Positions 17,665 through 26,683 of a stretch of 64,000 nt of DNA are shown here, in pieces (the first letter of the stretch is position 1; the number at the start of each line of letters is the position of its first letter). A program made the position numbers and the translations under genes. Source of the DNA: Pseudoalteromonas umbrosa (lineage in GTDB: Bacteria > Pseudomonadota > Gammaproteobacteria > Enterobacterales > Alteromonadaceae); the NCBI RefSeq assembly GCF_030125375.1, contig NZ_JASJUU010000004.1, positions 486,294 to 550,293 on the forward strand, read 5' to 3'. Under the pieces are notes generated by a model. The model did not search any database and was not told the DNA's origin. It worked only from the letters and a program-made list of their open reading frames with translations.

Positions 17665-19122
17665 AATTTACCACAAATTGCTTATTGCGCCCAAGAGGTA
17701 AAGCTGCATGAGGAACAGGCAGCACTCAACTCAGGTACGACATTAAGCGAATTAATGCAGCGAGCGGGTCACGCGTTATTTGAATTAGCACGCAATAGAG
17801 CTGTCAAAAATATTTTAATTTTTACAGGCAAAGGAAATAATGCAGGCGACGGATTTATGCTTGCAAAGAGATGTCTACATGCGCAAATTCATGTCACTGT
17901 GTGTGCGCTGTTTGAACCGTCTTTACTCAAAGGTGATGCAGCAGAAGCTTATCAGCTGTTTTGTCGTAGTGGCGGTCGCGTGGTGTCGCTGCGCTCGTGC
18001 ATTGACCATAGCTATGATGCCATTGTTGATGCGGTATTTGGCACAGGGTTTCGAGGAGATTTACCTGAGCAGGTTAAAGAAGCATTCAACCATTTTAAAT
18101 CTAGTAAGGCGTGGAAGTTAGCGGTTGATATTCCAAGCGGGGTGAATGGCACAACGGCAGAAGTATCTCCTGATAGCTTTCAAGCAGATACCACGTTGAC
18201 ATTTATCGCGCTGAAGCAAGGCATGTTGACTGGCAATGCACCGAACCTGTGTGGTGAGTTATTGCTGGCTGACTTAGGGGTTGCGGATGCATTTGCTGAA
18301 CTATCACATACCAATTGTTGTTACCCCGGAGGCAAATACTTACGCTCTTTACGCCCAGTGCGAGCGGCAGACAGTTATAAAAACCAATGTGGCCATGTGT
18401 TACTTGTGGGTGGTGGAAAAGGCATGGCAGGGGCTATTAGGCTAGCCGCAGAGGCTTGCTTAAGGACGGGGGCAGGGCTGGTAAGTGTGGCGACACACCC
18501 TGAAAATCAATCTGCTGTTTTACATGGCCGCTATGAATTAATGGTGCATGGTGTTGCGATTGCTGCGGAATTGGAAGCCCTACTCAATAAAGCAGATGTC
18601 GTAGTGATTGGCCCAGGGCTTGGTCAAGATGCATGGGCGAAAAAAATGTATGCTGCGGTAAAAAAATACCAAGGATTAGTTGTTTGTGATGCGGATGGGC
18701 TCAACTTACTTGCTCAATCTCATCTGCCATGGCATCGTGCGATATTAACCCCCCATTTTGGCGAAGCAAAGCGCCTATTGGGGAATTCAACGTTTAACAC
18801 TTCCAAGCGGTTCGAGATGGCCGAGCAACTTAGTGCAGAGTATGCGGCTTGTATTGTTTTAAAAGGGCCCGGAAGCTTAATCGTTGATGGGAAAAGAATA
18901 AATATTAACCGCTCAGGATGTTCTGCTATGGCTAGTGCTGGGATGGGTGATGTATTATCTGGTATAATCGCAGGTTTATTAGCACAGGGCCTAAGCCGAT
19001 TTGAAGCGGCGACGCTTGGTGTGTATATTCATGGCCTTGCTGCTGAGCAGGCAGCTCGAGATGGGCAGCTTGGCACGTTAGCAAGTGATTTATTTGTCCA
19101 TATTAGAGGTATTATGGGATGA
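17635..19122 (+). CDS. nnr: Bifunctional NAD(P)H-hydrate epimerase/dehydratase
   Basis: Repairs hydrated NADH and NADPH. The N-terminal YjeF epimerase domain (about 1-215) carries GKGNNAGDGFMLAKRC. The C-terminal ADP-dependent dehydratase domain (about 225-495) has VGGGKGMAGAIRLAAEA, GPGLGQD and the catalytic SAGMGDVLSGIIAGLL. Length 495 residues is normal for the fusion. The ATG at 17635 lacks a good ribosome site, but the reading frame upstream offers nothing better. First gene of the nnr-tsaE-amiB-mutL-miaA-hfq-hflX series. Its stop overlaps tsaE by four bases. Confidence 0.95.
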   Translation: MSILQGQYTHNLPQIAYCAQEVKLHEEQAALNSGTTLSELMQRAGHALFELARNRAVKNILIFTGKGNNAGDGFMLAKRCLHAQIHVTVCALFEPSLLKGDAAEAYQLFCRSGGRVVSLRSCIDHSYDAIVDAVFGTGFRGDLPEQVKEAFNHFKSSKAWKLAVDIPSGVNGTTAEVSPDSFQADTTLTFIALKQGMLTGNAPNLCGELLLADLGVADAFAELSHTNCCYPGGKYLRSLRPVRAADSYKNQCGHVLLVGGGKGMAGAIRLAAEACLRTGAGLVSVATHPENQSAVLHGRYELMVHGVAIAAELEALLNKADVVVIGPGLGQDAWAKKMYAAVKKYQGLVVCDADGLNLLAQSHLPWHRAILTPHFGEAKRLLGNSTFNTSKRFEMAEQLSAEYAACIVLKGPGSLIVDGKRININRSGCSAMASAGMGDVLSGIIAGLLAQGLSRFEAATLGVYIHGLAAEQAARDGQLGTLASDLFVHIRGIMG

Positions 19123-19595
19123 GCCAAAACAGTACTTTAACGCTTTCTTTGGCCAATGAAGAAGCGACCGTTGAGTTAGGTAAAAAGCTTGCATCTGCAA
19201 TTGTGGAAGGTGCGGTGTTTTATATGCACGGTGATTTAGGTGCTGGTAAAACGACCACGACTCGCGGAATCGTGCAGGGGCTTGGGCATACGGGCAATGT
19301 AAAAAGTCCAACCTATACACTCGTAGAACCCTACGAATTACCTGAAAAGTCAGTTTACCATTTTGATTTGTATCGTTTAGGCGACCCTGAGGAACTTGAG
19401 TTCATGGGGATCCGTGATTACTTTGCTGCTGATGCGGTATGTATCGTTGAGTGGCCAGAAAAGGGTCAAGGTTTTATTCCTGAACCAGATATTGATATCT
19501 ATCTTGCTTATGATGGTGATGCGAGAAAGGTGACTTTAAAAGCGCATAATGAACGTGGGTTGCAGGTATTACTGACTATTGGTAGTTATGCGTAG
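19119..19595 (+). CDS. tsaE: tRNA t6A synthesis ATPase TsaE
   Basis: P-loop ATPase that works with TsaB, TsaC and TsaD to place threonylcarbamoyl on A37 of ANN-decoding tRNAs. Walker A GDLGAGKT is at 38-45. The conserved SPTYTLVEPY and FDLYRL are present, with IVEWPEKG near 110. Length 158 residues. The start overlaps the nnr stop (ATGA), giving translational coupling, and the stop overlaps the beginning of amiB. Confidence 0.96.
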   Translation: MSQNSTLTLSLANEEATVELGKKLASAIVEGAVFYMHGDLGAGKTTTTRGIVQGLGHTGNVKSPTYTLVEPYELPEKSVYHFDLYRLGDPEELEFMGIRDYFAADAVCIVEWPEKGQGFIPEPDIDIYLAYDGDARKVTLKAHNERGLQVLLTIGSYA

Positions 19596-20928
19596 TGTTA
19601 TCATTAAATTTAGCTATTTAGTTACAATGCTTGTGCTGCTTATGTTTGCAGCACAGGCATTTGCAAAAAATACCATAAAAAATGTGCGAATTAGCCCATC
19701 GGCTGAAAGTACGCGAGTGGTGTTTGATTTATCGAAAAAACCTGAATTCAGCTATTTTGTATTGCAAAAGCCACTGCGTCTTGTGGTTGACTTTGAGAAT
19801 ACAAAACGACTCCCCAAATTACCTGCAATCCCTAAGCAACATCGTGTCATTAAAAAGATGCGTTATAGCTCACCAAAAAAGCGCAGTAGTACACGAGTTG
19901 TATTTGAATTAAGTCGTCCAACAAAGCCTGTTATTTTTGCTTTGGCACCAACAGGCAAGAGCTCCGATAGATTGGTTGTCGATTTATACGGACAAAAAAA
20001 GCCGCCAGTAACTAAAACAGCGAGTACAAAACGAAATAATAAACGTGATAGAGATATCATTATTGCCATTGATGCTGGCCACGGTGGGCAAGATCCGGGC
20101 TCCATAGGTCCAACAGGCACGTACGAAAAGCATATTACGCTACAAATAGCCAAGCGACTTGAGAGGTTAATCAATAAGCAGCCAGGTATGAAGGCTCAAT
20201 TGACCCGCTCAGGGGATTACTTTTTAAAACTCAATACACGCACAGCTAAAGCGAGAAAGAAACGTGCAGATTTCTTTGTTTCAATTCATGCGGATGCATT
20301 TTCTAGTCCCCGACCAAGGGGGGCTTCAGTGTGGACCTTATCACTGCGTCGTGCCAATTCAGAAATTGGTAAGTGGCTGGAGAATAGGGAAAAGCAATCT
20401 CAATTACTGGGTGGTGCTGCTGGAGTGATTAAAGATACTGCAAACGAAAAGTATCTAGCTAAAACTCTACTCGATATGTCTATGGATCACTCTATGACAA
20501 CGGGATTTCAGGTTGCTGAAAAAGTGGTGGACGAGTTACAGAAAGTCGCCAAGTTACATAAAAAGCGGCCGCAAGCTGCAAACTTTGGGGTGTTAAAGTC
20601 ACCTGATATACCCTCAATTTTGGTGGAAACAGGTTTTATTTCGAACCCTCAAGAAGAAAAGCAATTAAAAACTGCTTATCATCAACAACGGTTGGCGAAT
20701 GCCGTATTTACGGCCATTAAACGCTACTATCAAAAGAATCCGCCCGATGACTCTTTATTTGCTCGCTTAAAAGAGAAAAAGCCTTTAAAGCATAAGGTGA
20801 AAAGAGGAGAGTCTTTAAGTGTTGTAGCGGCGAGATATGGCACCACAGTATCGGCGCTAAAGCGTGTTAATCGGTTAAAGAATAACGTATTACATATCGG
20901 TCAAGTGTTGACTATCCCCAGGGCGTAA
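19588..20928 (+). CDS. amiB: N-acetylmuramoyl-L-alanine amidase AmiB/AmiC type
   Basis: Secreted zinc amidase that splits septal peptidoglycan during cell separation. A signal peptide (about 1-25, ending AQAFA) is followed by an AMIN domain (about 28-125), the Amidase_3 catalytic domain (about 148-370, with IAIDAGHGGQDPGSIG, SIHADAF and ILVETGFISNPQEE) and one C-terminal LysM repeat (about 402-445). I use the ATG at 19588, which overlaps the tsaE stop; an in-frame TTG lies nine bases upstream. Gene order tsaE-amiB-mutL is the E. coli order. Activation by an EnvC- or NlpD-like protein is expected from the family. Confidence 0.95.
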   Translation: MRSVIIKFSYLVTMLVLLMFAAQAFAKNTIKNVRISPSAESTRVVFDLSKKPEFSYFVLQKPLRLVVDFENTKRLPKLPAIPKQHRVIKKMRYSSPKKRSSTRVVFELSRPTKPVIFALAPTGKSSDRLVVDLYGQKKPPVTKTASTKRNNKRDRDIIIAIDAGHGGQDPGSIGPTGTYEKHITLQIAKRLERLINKQPGMKAQLTRSGDYFLKLNTRTAKARKKRADFFVSIHADAFSSPRPRGASVWTLSLRRANSEIGKWLENREKQSQLLGGAAGVIKDTANEKYLAKTLLDMSMDHSMTTGFQVAEKVVDELQKVAKLHKKRPQAANFGVLKSPDIPSILVETGFISNPQEEKQLKTAYHQQRLANAVFTAIKRYYQKNPPDDSLFARLKEKKPLKHKVKRGESLSVVAARYGTTVSALKRVNRLKNNVLHIGQVLTIPRA

Positions 20929-20931
20929 AAC

Positions 20932-22854
20932 ATGGCTATTGAGATTTTACCAGCGAGGCTGGCTAACCAAATTGCAGCAGGTGAAGTAGTTGAGCGTCCT
21001 GCGTCAGTGGTTAAAGAGTTAGTAGAAAATAGCATTGATGCAGGTGCTACCCGTATCCAAGTTGAAATAGAGCGAGGCGGTCATAAGCTCATTCGGATTC
21101 GAGATAATGGCTCTGGAATTTACAAAGACGAATTGGCGCTGGCATTATCTCGACACGCAACCAGTAAGCTCAAAAATTTAGACGATCTTGAAGCGATTGC
21201 TTCTTTGGGCTTTAGAGGTGAGGCACTTGCGTCGATTAGCTCCGTATCAAGGCTTACTTTGAGCTCTAAGCCTGAATCTCAAGATACAGCATGGCAAGCG
21301 TGTGCGGAAGGGCGGGATATGGCTGTGCAAGTTCAACCGACAGCGCACCCAAACGGGACCACAATTGAAGTCAAAGATTTGTTTTTTAATACACCGGCTC
21401 GTCGGAAGTTTCTGCGTACGGAAAAAACAGAATTTAGCCATATTGATGAATTGGTTAAAAGAATCGCGCTGAGCCGCTTTGATGTGGCGATCACCTTGAC
21501 ACATAATCAAAAGGTGGTGCGTCAATATCGGGCGCAACAAGATCCTCGCAGTATCGAAAGGGTTGCGCAAGTTGCTGGGAGAGTATTTCAGCGCGAAGCG
21601 AGCTTTATTGAATCCGGTTATGAAGGGTTAGAGCTATATGGGTGGGTATTGCCCCTTGGTAGTAATACGCAGCCACAATACACGTATGTGAATGGTCGCA
21701 TGATGCGAGATAAGCTGATTCTGCACGCGATCAGACAAGCTTTTGAAGAGGCGACGGGCAGTCCCGAGACACCTGGTTTTGTCATTTATCTTGAATTAGA
21801 CCCAAGACAGGTTGACGTGAATGTTCATCCAGCCAAACATGAGGTGAGATTCCACCAAGCTCGGTTAGTACATGATTTTATTGTTCAAGCTGTAAAGCAA
21901 GTTGTAGAACCTAGATCTTCAGCTTTGCCTTATACCCATATCGATGACGAGGTAGCACCTGAGCCTAGCCTTGCGCTCAATGAGCCAAACATTACGACGC
22001 ATCAAGAAGAGCAGCATCAATCCTACCGGACACCGCTGCAACGAGAAGCATCAGCAACACTTACTCCTAATATTTCAATGCCAAGCTCAAGTGTTGCTAA
22101 TTTTGAGAACGGAAGGCGGCAAACGAGCGGCACTAGTCGTTCAAGTTATCAGGCGTCAAATAATGAATTAGGTTCATCTTCTAGTCAGACGAAGCAAGTT
22201 AATGTTAATCAGCTTTATCAAGCTTTCACAACTGAAGCTGACAATCGTCCTGTAAAGAACGTCGAGTCGACATACAGTACTCAGGTCTTAAAAGGCGACA
22301 CTGAAGAGTGTATTACACAGACACACTGGATGGCCTTACCGGAAGGTGCAGTGTTACTACAAGATGAAAACACGCTATTGGTTGGTCATACTCGTGAGGG
22401 TCTTTTGCCGCTGTGGCTGGAGCAAATCGAAACGGATGGAACGCTATTAGGTAAAGCTTTGCTGTTGCCTGTGAGAGTAAACCAAAACAAGCAAGAAGCG
22501 CATAGTTTAGAAAAAGTGAACTCTTGGTTGACGTTATTGGGCTTTGAACTGAGCTTTCAAGACTCGCATGTTATGGTGAAGAAGTTACCTGTGAGCCTCT
22601 ATAGCTTGGATGTCGGCCAATGTATTTCCTTGCTTGTTGAGACATGTGTTGAGTATCAGAGTACGTTGGATAATTTAGACTTTTGGGTTGAATGGTTGTT
22701 TAAAAATACACCACAAGGTTATTTTGCGTCGCAGCATTTTCTAAAAGTGCGCGAAAAAATGCTAAAAAAACCAAAAAGCAGAGCGGCAATTATGGCAAAA
22801 GCCGTTAAAATAGAGCCAAAATATATTTTAGATTTATTACCAAAAGGGTATTAG
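20932..22854 (+). CDS. mutL: DNA mismatch repair protein MutL
   Basis: GHKL ATPase that couples MutS mismatch recognition to MutH and UvrD. ATP motifs are ELVENSIDAGAT, IRDNGSGI and GFRGEALASISSVSRL. The second-domain stretch RQVDVNVHPAKHEVRF is intact. A Ser/Gln-rich linker (about 345-450) leads to the C-terminal dimer domain. The DQHAxxERxxxE endonuclease motif of other bacteria is absent, as in MutH-containing relatives. Length 640 residues. It starts three bases after amiB; miaA follows one base after its stop. Confidence 0.97.
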   Translation: MAIEILPARLANQIAAGEVVERPASVVKELVENSIDAGATRIQVEIERGGHKLIRIRDNGSGIYKDELALALSRHATSKLKNLDDLEAIASLGFRGEALASISSVSRLTLSSKPESQDTAWQACAEGRDMAVQVQPTAHPNGTTIEVKDLFFNTPARRKFLRTEKTEFSHIDELVKRIALSRFDVAITLTHNQKVVRQYRAQQDPRSIERVAQVAGRVFQREASFIESGYEGLELYGWVLPLGSNTQPQYTYVNGRMMRDKLILHAIRQAFEEATGSPETPGFVIYLELDPRQVDVNVHPAKHEVRFHQARLVHDFIVQAVKQVVEPRSSALPYTHIDDEVAPEPSLALNEPNITTHQEEQHQSYRTPLQREASATLTPNISMPSSSVANFENGRRQTSGTSRSSYQASNNELGSSSSQTKQVNVNQLYQAFTTEADNRPVKNVESTYSTQVLKGDTEECITQTHWMALPEGAVLLQDENTLLVGHTREGLLPLWLEQIETDGTLLGKALLLPVRVNQNKQEAHSLEKVNSWLTLLGFELSFQDSHVMVKKLPVSLYSLDVGQCISLLVETCVEYQSTLDNLDFWVEWLFKNTPQGYFASQHFLKVREKMLKKPKSRAAIMAKAVKIEPKYILDLLPKGY

Positions 22855-22855
22855 T

Positions 22856-23773
22856 TTGCAGAATAAACCCGTTATTACGCTGATGGGGCCAACCGCAGCA
22901 GGAAAAACTGCACTGGCTATTGAGCTATGTAAGCATTTAGATACAGAGATTATCAGTGTTGACTCTGCGCTAGTATACAAAGGGATGGATGTTGGTACCG
23001 CGAAGCCTGATGCAGATGAGCTCGCTCAAGCCCCCCATCACTTGATAGATTTGATCGATCCAGCAGAGAGTTATTCAGTTGCGGATTTCCGACGTGATGC
23101 GATTGTTCTGATAGATAAGCTTCATTCACAAGGCAAGGTGCCCGTTTTGGTTGGTGGCACTATGATGTATTTCAAAGGGCTCATAGAAGGACTATCTCCT
23201 TTACCTGAGGCATCAGAAGTTGTTCGAGCCAAACTTGAGCAAGAAGCGTCAGAAAAGGGTTGGCCAGCTTTGCACGAGGAGCTTGCGCAAATAGACCCAG
23301 AAGCAGCTGCGAAAATATCTGAAAATGATTCGCAGCGAATTAATCGCGCGCTTGAGGTGTATCGTATAACTGGTAAACCCATGTCGTTATTGCAAAAGCA
23401 AAAACAACCTGAGTTGCCTTACACTTTTTATCAGTTTGCCATTGCGCCAAATGATCGTAAAATATTGCATGAGCGAATTGAGGAAAGATTTAAAATAATG
23501 CTTGATCAAGGGTTTAAAAACGAAGTTTTGACCCTATATAATCGAGATGATTTGCATCCAGATTTGCCTTCTATCCGTTGTGTAGGATATCGGCAAATGT
23601 GGGAACATTTAAGCGGTGAATGCGATTACGATGAAATGGTATTCAGAGGTATTGCCGCTACCAGACAACTTGCAAAGCGACAGTTGACCTGGCTTCGCAG
23701 TTGGCCAAATGTAACTTGGCTAGAGACCGGAGAGCAAGAAAACTTGCAACGAATTTTAAGTTCGCTAAGCTAA
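22856..23773 (+). CDS. miaA: tRNA dimethylallyltransferase MiaA
   Basis: Adds the isopentenyl group to A37 of UNN-reading tRNAs, using DMAPP from the MEP pathway. The P-loop GPTAAGKT (11-18) and the family motifs DSALVYKGMDVGTAKP, DSQRINRALEVYRITGKP and RCVGYRQMWEHL are present. Length 305 residues. The start is a TTG: it is the only start in register after the mutL stop, an AAAAGGG lies eight bases before it, and the product then begins with the family N-terminus. Confidence 0.96.
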   Translation: MQNKPVITLMGPTAAGKTALAIELCKHLDTEIISVDSALVYKGMDVGTAKPDADELAQAPHHLIDLIDPAESYSVADFRRDAIVLIDKLHSQGKVPVLVGGTMMYFKGLIEGLSPLPEASEVVRAKLEQEASEKGWPALHEELAQIDPEAAAKISENDSQRINRALEVYRITGKPMSLLQKQKQPELPYTFYQFAIAPNDRKILHERIEERFKIMLDQGFKNEVLTLYNRDDLHPDLPSIRCVGYRQMWEHLSGECDYDEMVFRGIAATRQLAKRQLTWLRSWPNVTWLETGEQENLQRILSSLS

Positions 23774-23776
23774 TAG

Positions 23777-23813
23777 TAGTTGAACCAATAATTTGTTTTA
23801 ATTTATTCAACTA
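23777..23813. repeat. Inverted repeat before hfq
   Basis: TAGTTGAA (23777-23784) and TTCAACTA (23806-23813) are perfectly complementary across a 21-base AT-rich loop, starting four bases after the miaA stop. There is no T-run after it. It could stabilise miaA mRNA or act in hfq control. Confidence 0.4.
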
Positions 23814-23850
23814 ACTCAACATAATAACACCTAGAACGAAGGATAAGAAA

Positions 23851-24114
23851 ATGGCAAAAGGCCAATCGTTACAAGACCCGTTTTTGAATGTCTTGCGTCG
23901 TGAGCGCATTCCAGTTTCAATTTTTTTAGTTAACGGCATCAAATTACAAGGCAAAATCCAGTCTTTTGACCAATTTGTAATTTTACTTGAAAATACCGTA
24001 AACCAGATGGTTTACAAACATGCTATCTCAACTGTTGTTCCTGCTAGAGCTGTTAATTTCCAGAATACACAAGGAAATGAAAGTGCAGAACAAAACGAAG
24101 ATGGAAATTTTTAA
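23851..24114 (+). CDS. hfq: RNA chaperone Hfq
   Basis: Hexameric Sm-like protein that pairs small RNAs with mRNAs. The conserved core (SLQDPFLNVLRRERIPVSIF, then the Sm2 motif YKHAISTVVPAR) is complete, followed by a short polar tail of about 20 residues. Length 87 residues. An AAGGATAAG site precedes the ATG. It sits between miaA and hflX as in E. coli. Confidence 0.98.
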   Translation: MAKGQSLQDPFLNVLRRERIPVSIFLVNGIKLQGKIQSFDQFVILLENTVNQMVYKHAISTVVPARAVNFQNTQGNESAEQNEDGNF

Positions 24115-24135
24115 TAGATATTAGGAGCATATTGC

Positions 24136-25425
24136 TTGTTTGACCGTTATGAAGCCGGCGAACAGGCAGTCTTAGTGCACATAGAGTTTCCTAACGAAGG
24201 AGATCGAGAAGATCTGCAAGAATTGGAAATGCTAGTATCTTCTGCTGGTGTTAGTAGCGTGGCGGTTGTGCAAGGCAGCCGTCAAGCACCGCATCCCAAG
24301 CTATTTGTTGGCACGGGTAAAGCAGAAGAAATTGCCGAGATTGTCAGAACTTATAAAGCAGACGTCATTATATTTAATCACCAACTCAGTCCTTCTCAAG
24401 AGCGAAATTTAGAGCATGTTTGTCGCTGTCGAGTGCTTGATAGAACGACCCTTATTTTAGATATTTTCGCACAGCGTGCGCGAACACACGAGGGTAAGTT
24501 GCAGGTTGAGTTAGCTCAGCTAAGGCATATTTCGACACGCCTTATTAGAGGTTGGACGCATTTAGAGAGGCAAAAGGGTGGTATTGGCTTACGAGGCCCT
24601 GGTGAAACACAGTTAGAAACGGACCGTCGACTACTCAGAGAACGTATTAAGAGTATTCGAAAAAGGCTTGACAAAGTAGCTGTGGTTCGAGAACAGGGGC
24701 GCAGAGCAAGAAGCCGAAATGAAATTCCGACCGTATCACTGGTTGGCTATACGAATGCAGGCAAGTCCACGCTGTTTAATCGAATTACTAACTCTGATGT
24801 ATACGCTGCTGATCAGCTGTTTGCGACACTCGACCCTACGCTGCGTAAGCTAGACATAGATGATGTCGGGCCAGTAATTTTAGCAGATACTGTTGGTTTT
24901 ATTAGACATCTACCTCACGATCTCGTTGCAGCGTTTAAAGCAACATTAACAGAGACGCGTGAAGCAGATTTACAACTGCATGTTGTTGATGTTGCTGACC
25001 AAAGAAGAAAAGAGAACATTGAACAGGTACAATCGGTTTTAGAAGAAATTGAAGCTGATGAGATCCCTCAGCTTTTGGTTTATAACAAAATAGATTTGGT
25101 GGAAGAGATCCAGCCAAAGATCGATCGAGATGAAAATGGCGTACCAATTAGAGTGTGGCTATCAGCACAGGCTAATACAGGTATTGAGTTACTGTCACAG
25201 GCAATCTCTGAATTGCTTGCAAAAAAGATGTTTTGCAATCAGCTTGTTGTTCCTCCTGCTTTTGGAAAATTACGCGGAGCGCTATTCAATCTGAATGCGG
25301 TTTGTGATGAGAGTTATGACGAGTTAGGTAACTGGCTGCTTAATGTGAGACTGCCTCAAGCCGATTGGGAGCGGTTGAAAAAAGAGCAAGGGCCGGAAAT
25401 AGAGCAGTTTATTGCTCAAAGTTGA
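24136..25425 (+). CDS. hflX: Ribosome-splitting GTPase HflX
   Basis: GTPase that splits stalled 70S ribosomes under stress. The N-terminal HflX domain has the glycine-rich RQKGGIGLRGPGETQLETD. The G domain has VGYTNAGKSTLFN, DTVGFIRHLP and NKIDLV. Length 429 residues. The start is a TTG at 24136, eight bases after TTAGGAG; the product then begins MFDRYEAGEQAVLVHI, matching the E. coli start. No ATG is available in this part of the frame. Confidence 0.96.
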   Translation: MFDRYEAGEQAVLVHIEFPNEGDREDLQELEMLVSSAGVSSVAVVQGSRQAPHPKLFVGTGKAEEIAEIVRTYKADVIIFNHQLSPSQERNLEHVCRCRVLDRTTLILDIFAQRARTHEGKLQVELAQLRHISTRLIRGWTHLERQKGGIGLRGPGETQLETDRRLLRERIKSIRKRLDKVAVVREQGRRARSRNEIPTVSLVGYTNAGKSTLFNRITNSDVYAADQLFATLDPTLRKLDIDDVGPVILADTVGFIRHLPHDLVAAFKATLTETREADLQLHVVDVADQRRKENIEQVQSVLEEIEADEIPQLLVYNKIDLVEEIQPKIDRDENGVPIRVWLSAQANTGIELLSQAISELLAKKMFCNQLVVPPAFGKLRGALFNLNAVCDESYDELGNWLLNVRLPQADWERLKKEQGPEIEQFIAQS

Positions 25426-25516
25426 AAAAATTACTAATTCAGCCTAATTCGCTATAAGAATGCGGCAAATTTTGTTAGATTTAATTTAATTCATTTTATA
25501 ACAATGGAGTATAGCT

Positions 25517-26680
25517 ATGGCCTGGAACGAACCGGGTAATAATGGCAATGATAACGACCCGTGGAAAAATCGCGGCGGGCGAGATCAAGGGCCACCAGAT
25601 CTGGACGAGGTATTCCGCAAGTTTAACAACAAATTCGGCGGAATATTTGGCGGCAAGCCAGGAAATAACAAAAACGGCATTGGTGGTGCAGGGATCACCT
25701 TCATTTTCATCATTGCTTTAATTGTATGGGCACTGAGCGGTATCTACACGGTAAAAGAAGCCGAACGAGGCATCGTACTGCAGTTCGGTCAATTTGACCG
25801 CATCGCTGAGCCGGGTTTACGTTGGAAAATGACTTTCATTGAACGTGTTATTCCAATTGACATCGAGGCTGTACGTTCATTGTCAGCATCAGGCTTTATG
25901 CTAACTGAAGATGAAAACGTGGTGAGTGTTGAGTTTGAAGTTCAGTACCGTGTAGTCGACCCGACTTTGTATCGTTTCAGTGTTACTGATGCTGATCACA
26001 GTTTACAACAAGCGCTAGATAGCGCACTGCGTTATGTTGTTGGTCACTCTCGTATGGACCAAGTACTGACAACAGGTCGTGAACTTGTTCGTCAACGTAC
26101 ATGGGACGAGTTAAACGAAATTATTGAGCCATATAATCTTGGTTTAATCGTCACAGACGTTAACTTTAAAGACTCTCGTCCACCTGCAGAAGTTAAAGAC
26201 GCATTTGATGATGCAATTGCTGCACAAGAAGATGAGCAACGTTTCATCCGTGAAGCTGAGGCCTATGCAAGAGAGATTGAGCCAAGAGCTCGTGGTCGAG
26301 TGACGCGTATGACTCAAGAGGCTGAAGGCTATAAAGAGCGTATTATACTGGAAGCACAAGGTGAGGTAGCTCGTTTTGAAAAGCTATTACCTGAATACGC
26401 AACAGCAAAGCAAGTAACTCGTGAGCGTTTGTATATCGAAACGATGGAAGAAATCTTAGGCCGTAGTTCTAAGGTTATCGTTGATGTGAAAGGCGGCAAT
26501 AACATGATGTACTTGCCACTTGATAAGATCATGCAGCAATCTCAATCGTCTTCGCCTGTTACCCTGCCAAGTCGAAATGACATTAACCAGTTACGTCAAT
26601 CGCTGGGTCAGTCTCAAAATAGCAGTGTGAATAGTAGCAGTGATAGATTTTCACAAGATCGTTTTAACAGCGGGAGATAA
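25517..26680 (+). CDS. hflK: FtsH modulator HflK
   Basis: Stomatin/prohibitin-family membrane protein that forms a large HflKC complex around the FtsH protease. The Gly/Asn/Asp-rich cytoplasmic N-terminus (about 1-55) is typical. One membrane segment lies at about 60-78 (ITFIFIIALIVWALSGIYTV), then the SPFH domain and a coiled coil. Length 387 residues, with a Ser/Gln-rich tail. Followed directly by hflC, with which it is co-translated. Confidence 0.97.
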   Translation: MAWNEPGNNGNDNDPWKNRGGRDQGPPDLDEVFRKFNNKFGGIFGGKPGNNKNGIGGAGITFIFIIALIVWALSGIYTVKEAERGIVLQFGQFDRIAEPGLRWKMTFIERVIPIDIEAVRSLSASGFMLTEDENVVSVEFEVQYRVVDPTLYRFSVTDADHSLQQALDSALRYVVGHSRMDQVLTTGRELVRQRTWDELNEIIEPYNLGLIVTDVNFKDSRPPAEVKDAFDDAIAAQEDEQRFIREAEAYAREIEPRARGRVTRMTQEAEGYKERIILEAQGEVARFEKLLPEYATAKQVTRERLYIETMEEILGRSSKVIVDVKGGNNMMYLPLDKIMQQSQSSSPVTLPSRNDINQLRQSLGQSQNSSVNSSSDRFSQDRFNSGR

Positions 26681-26683
26681 TTG

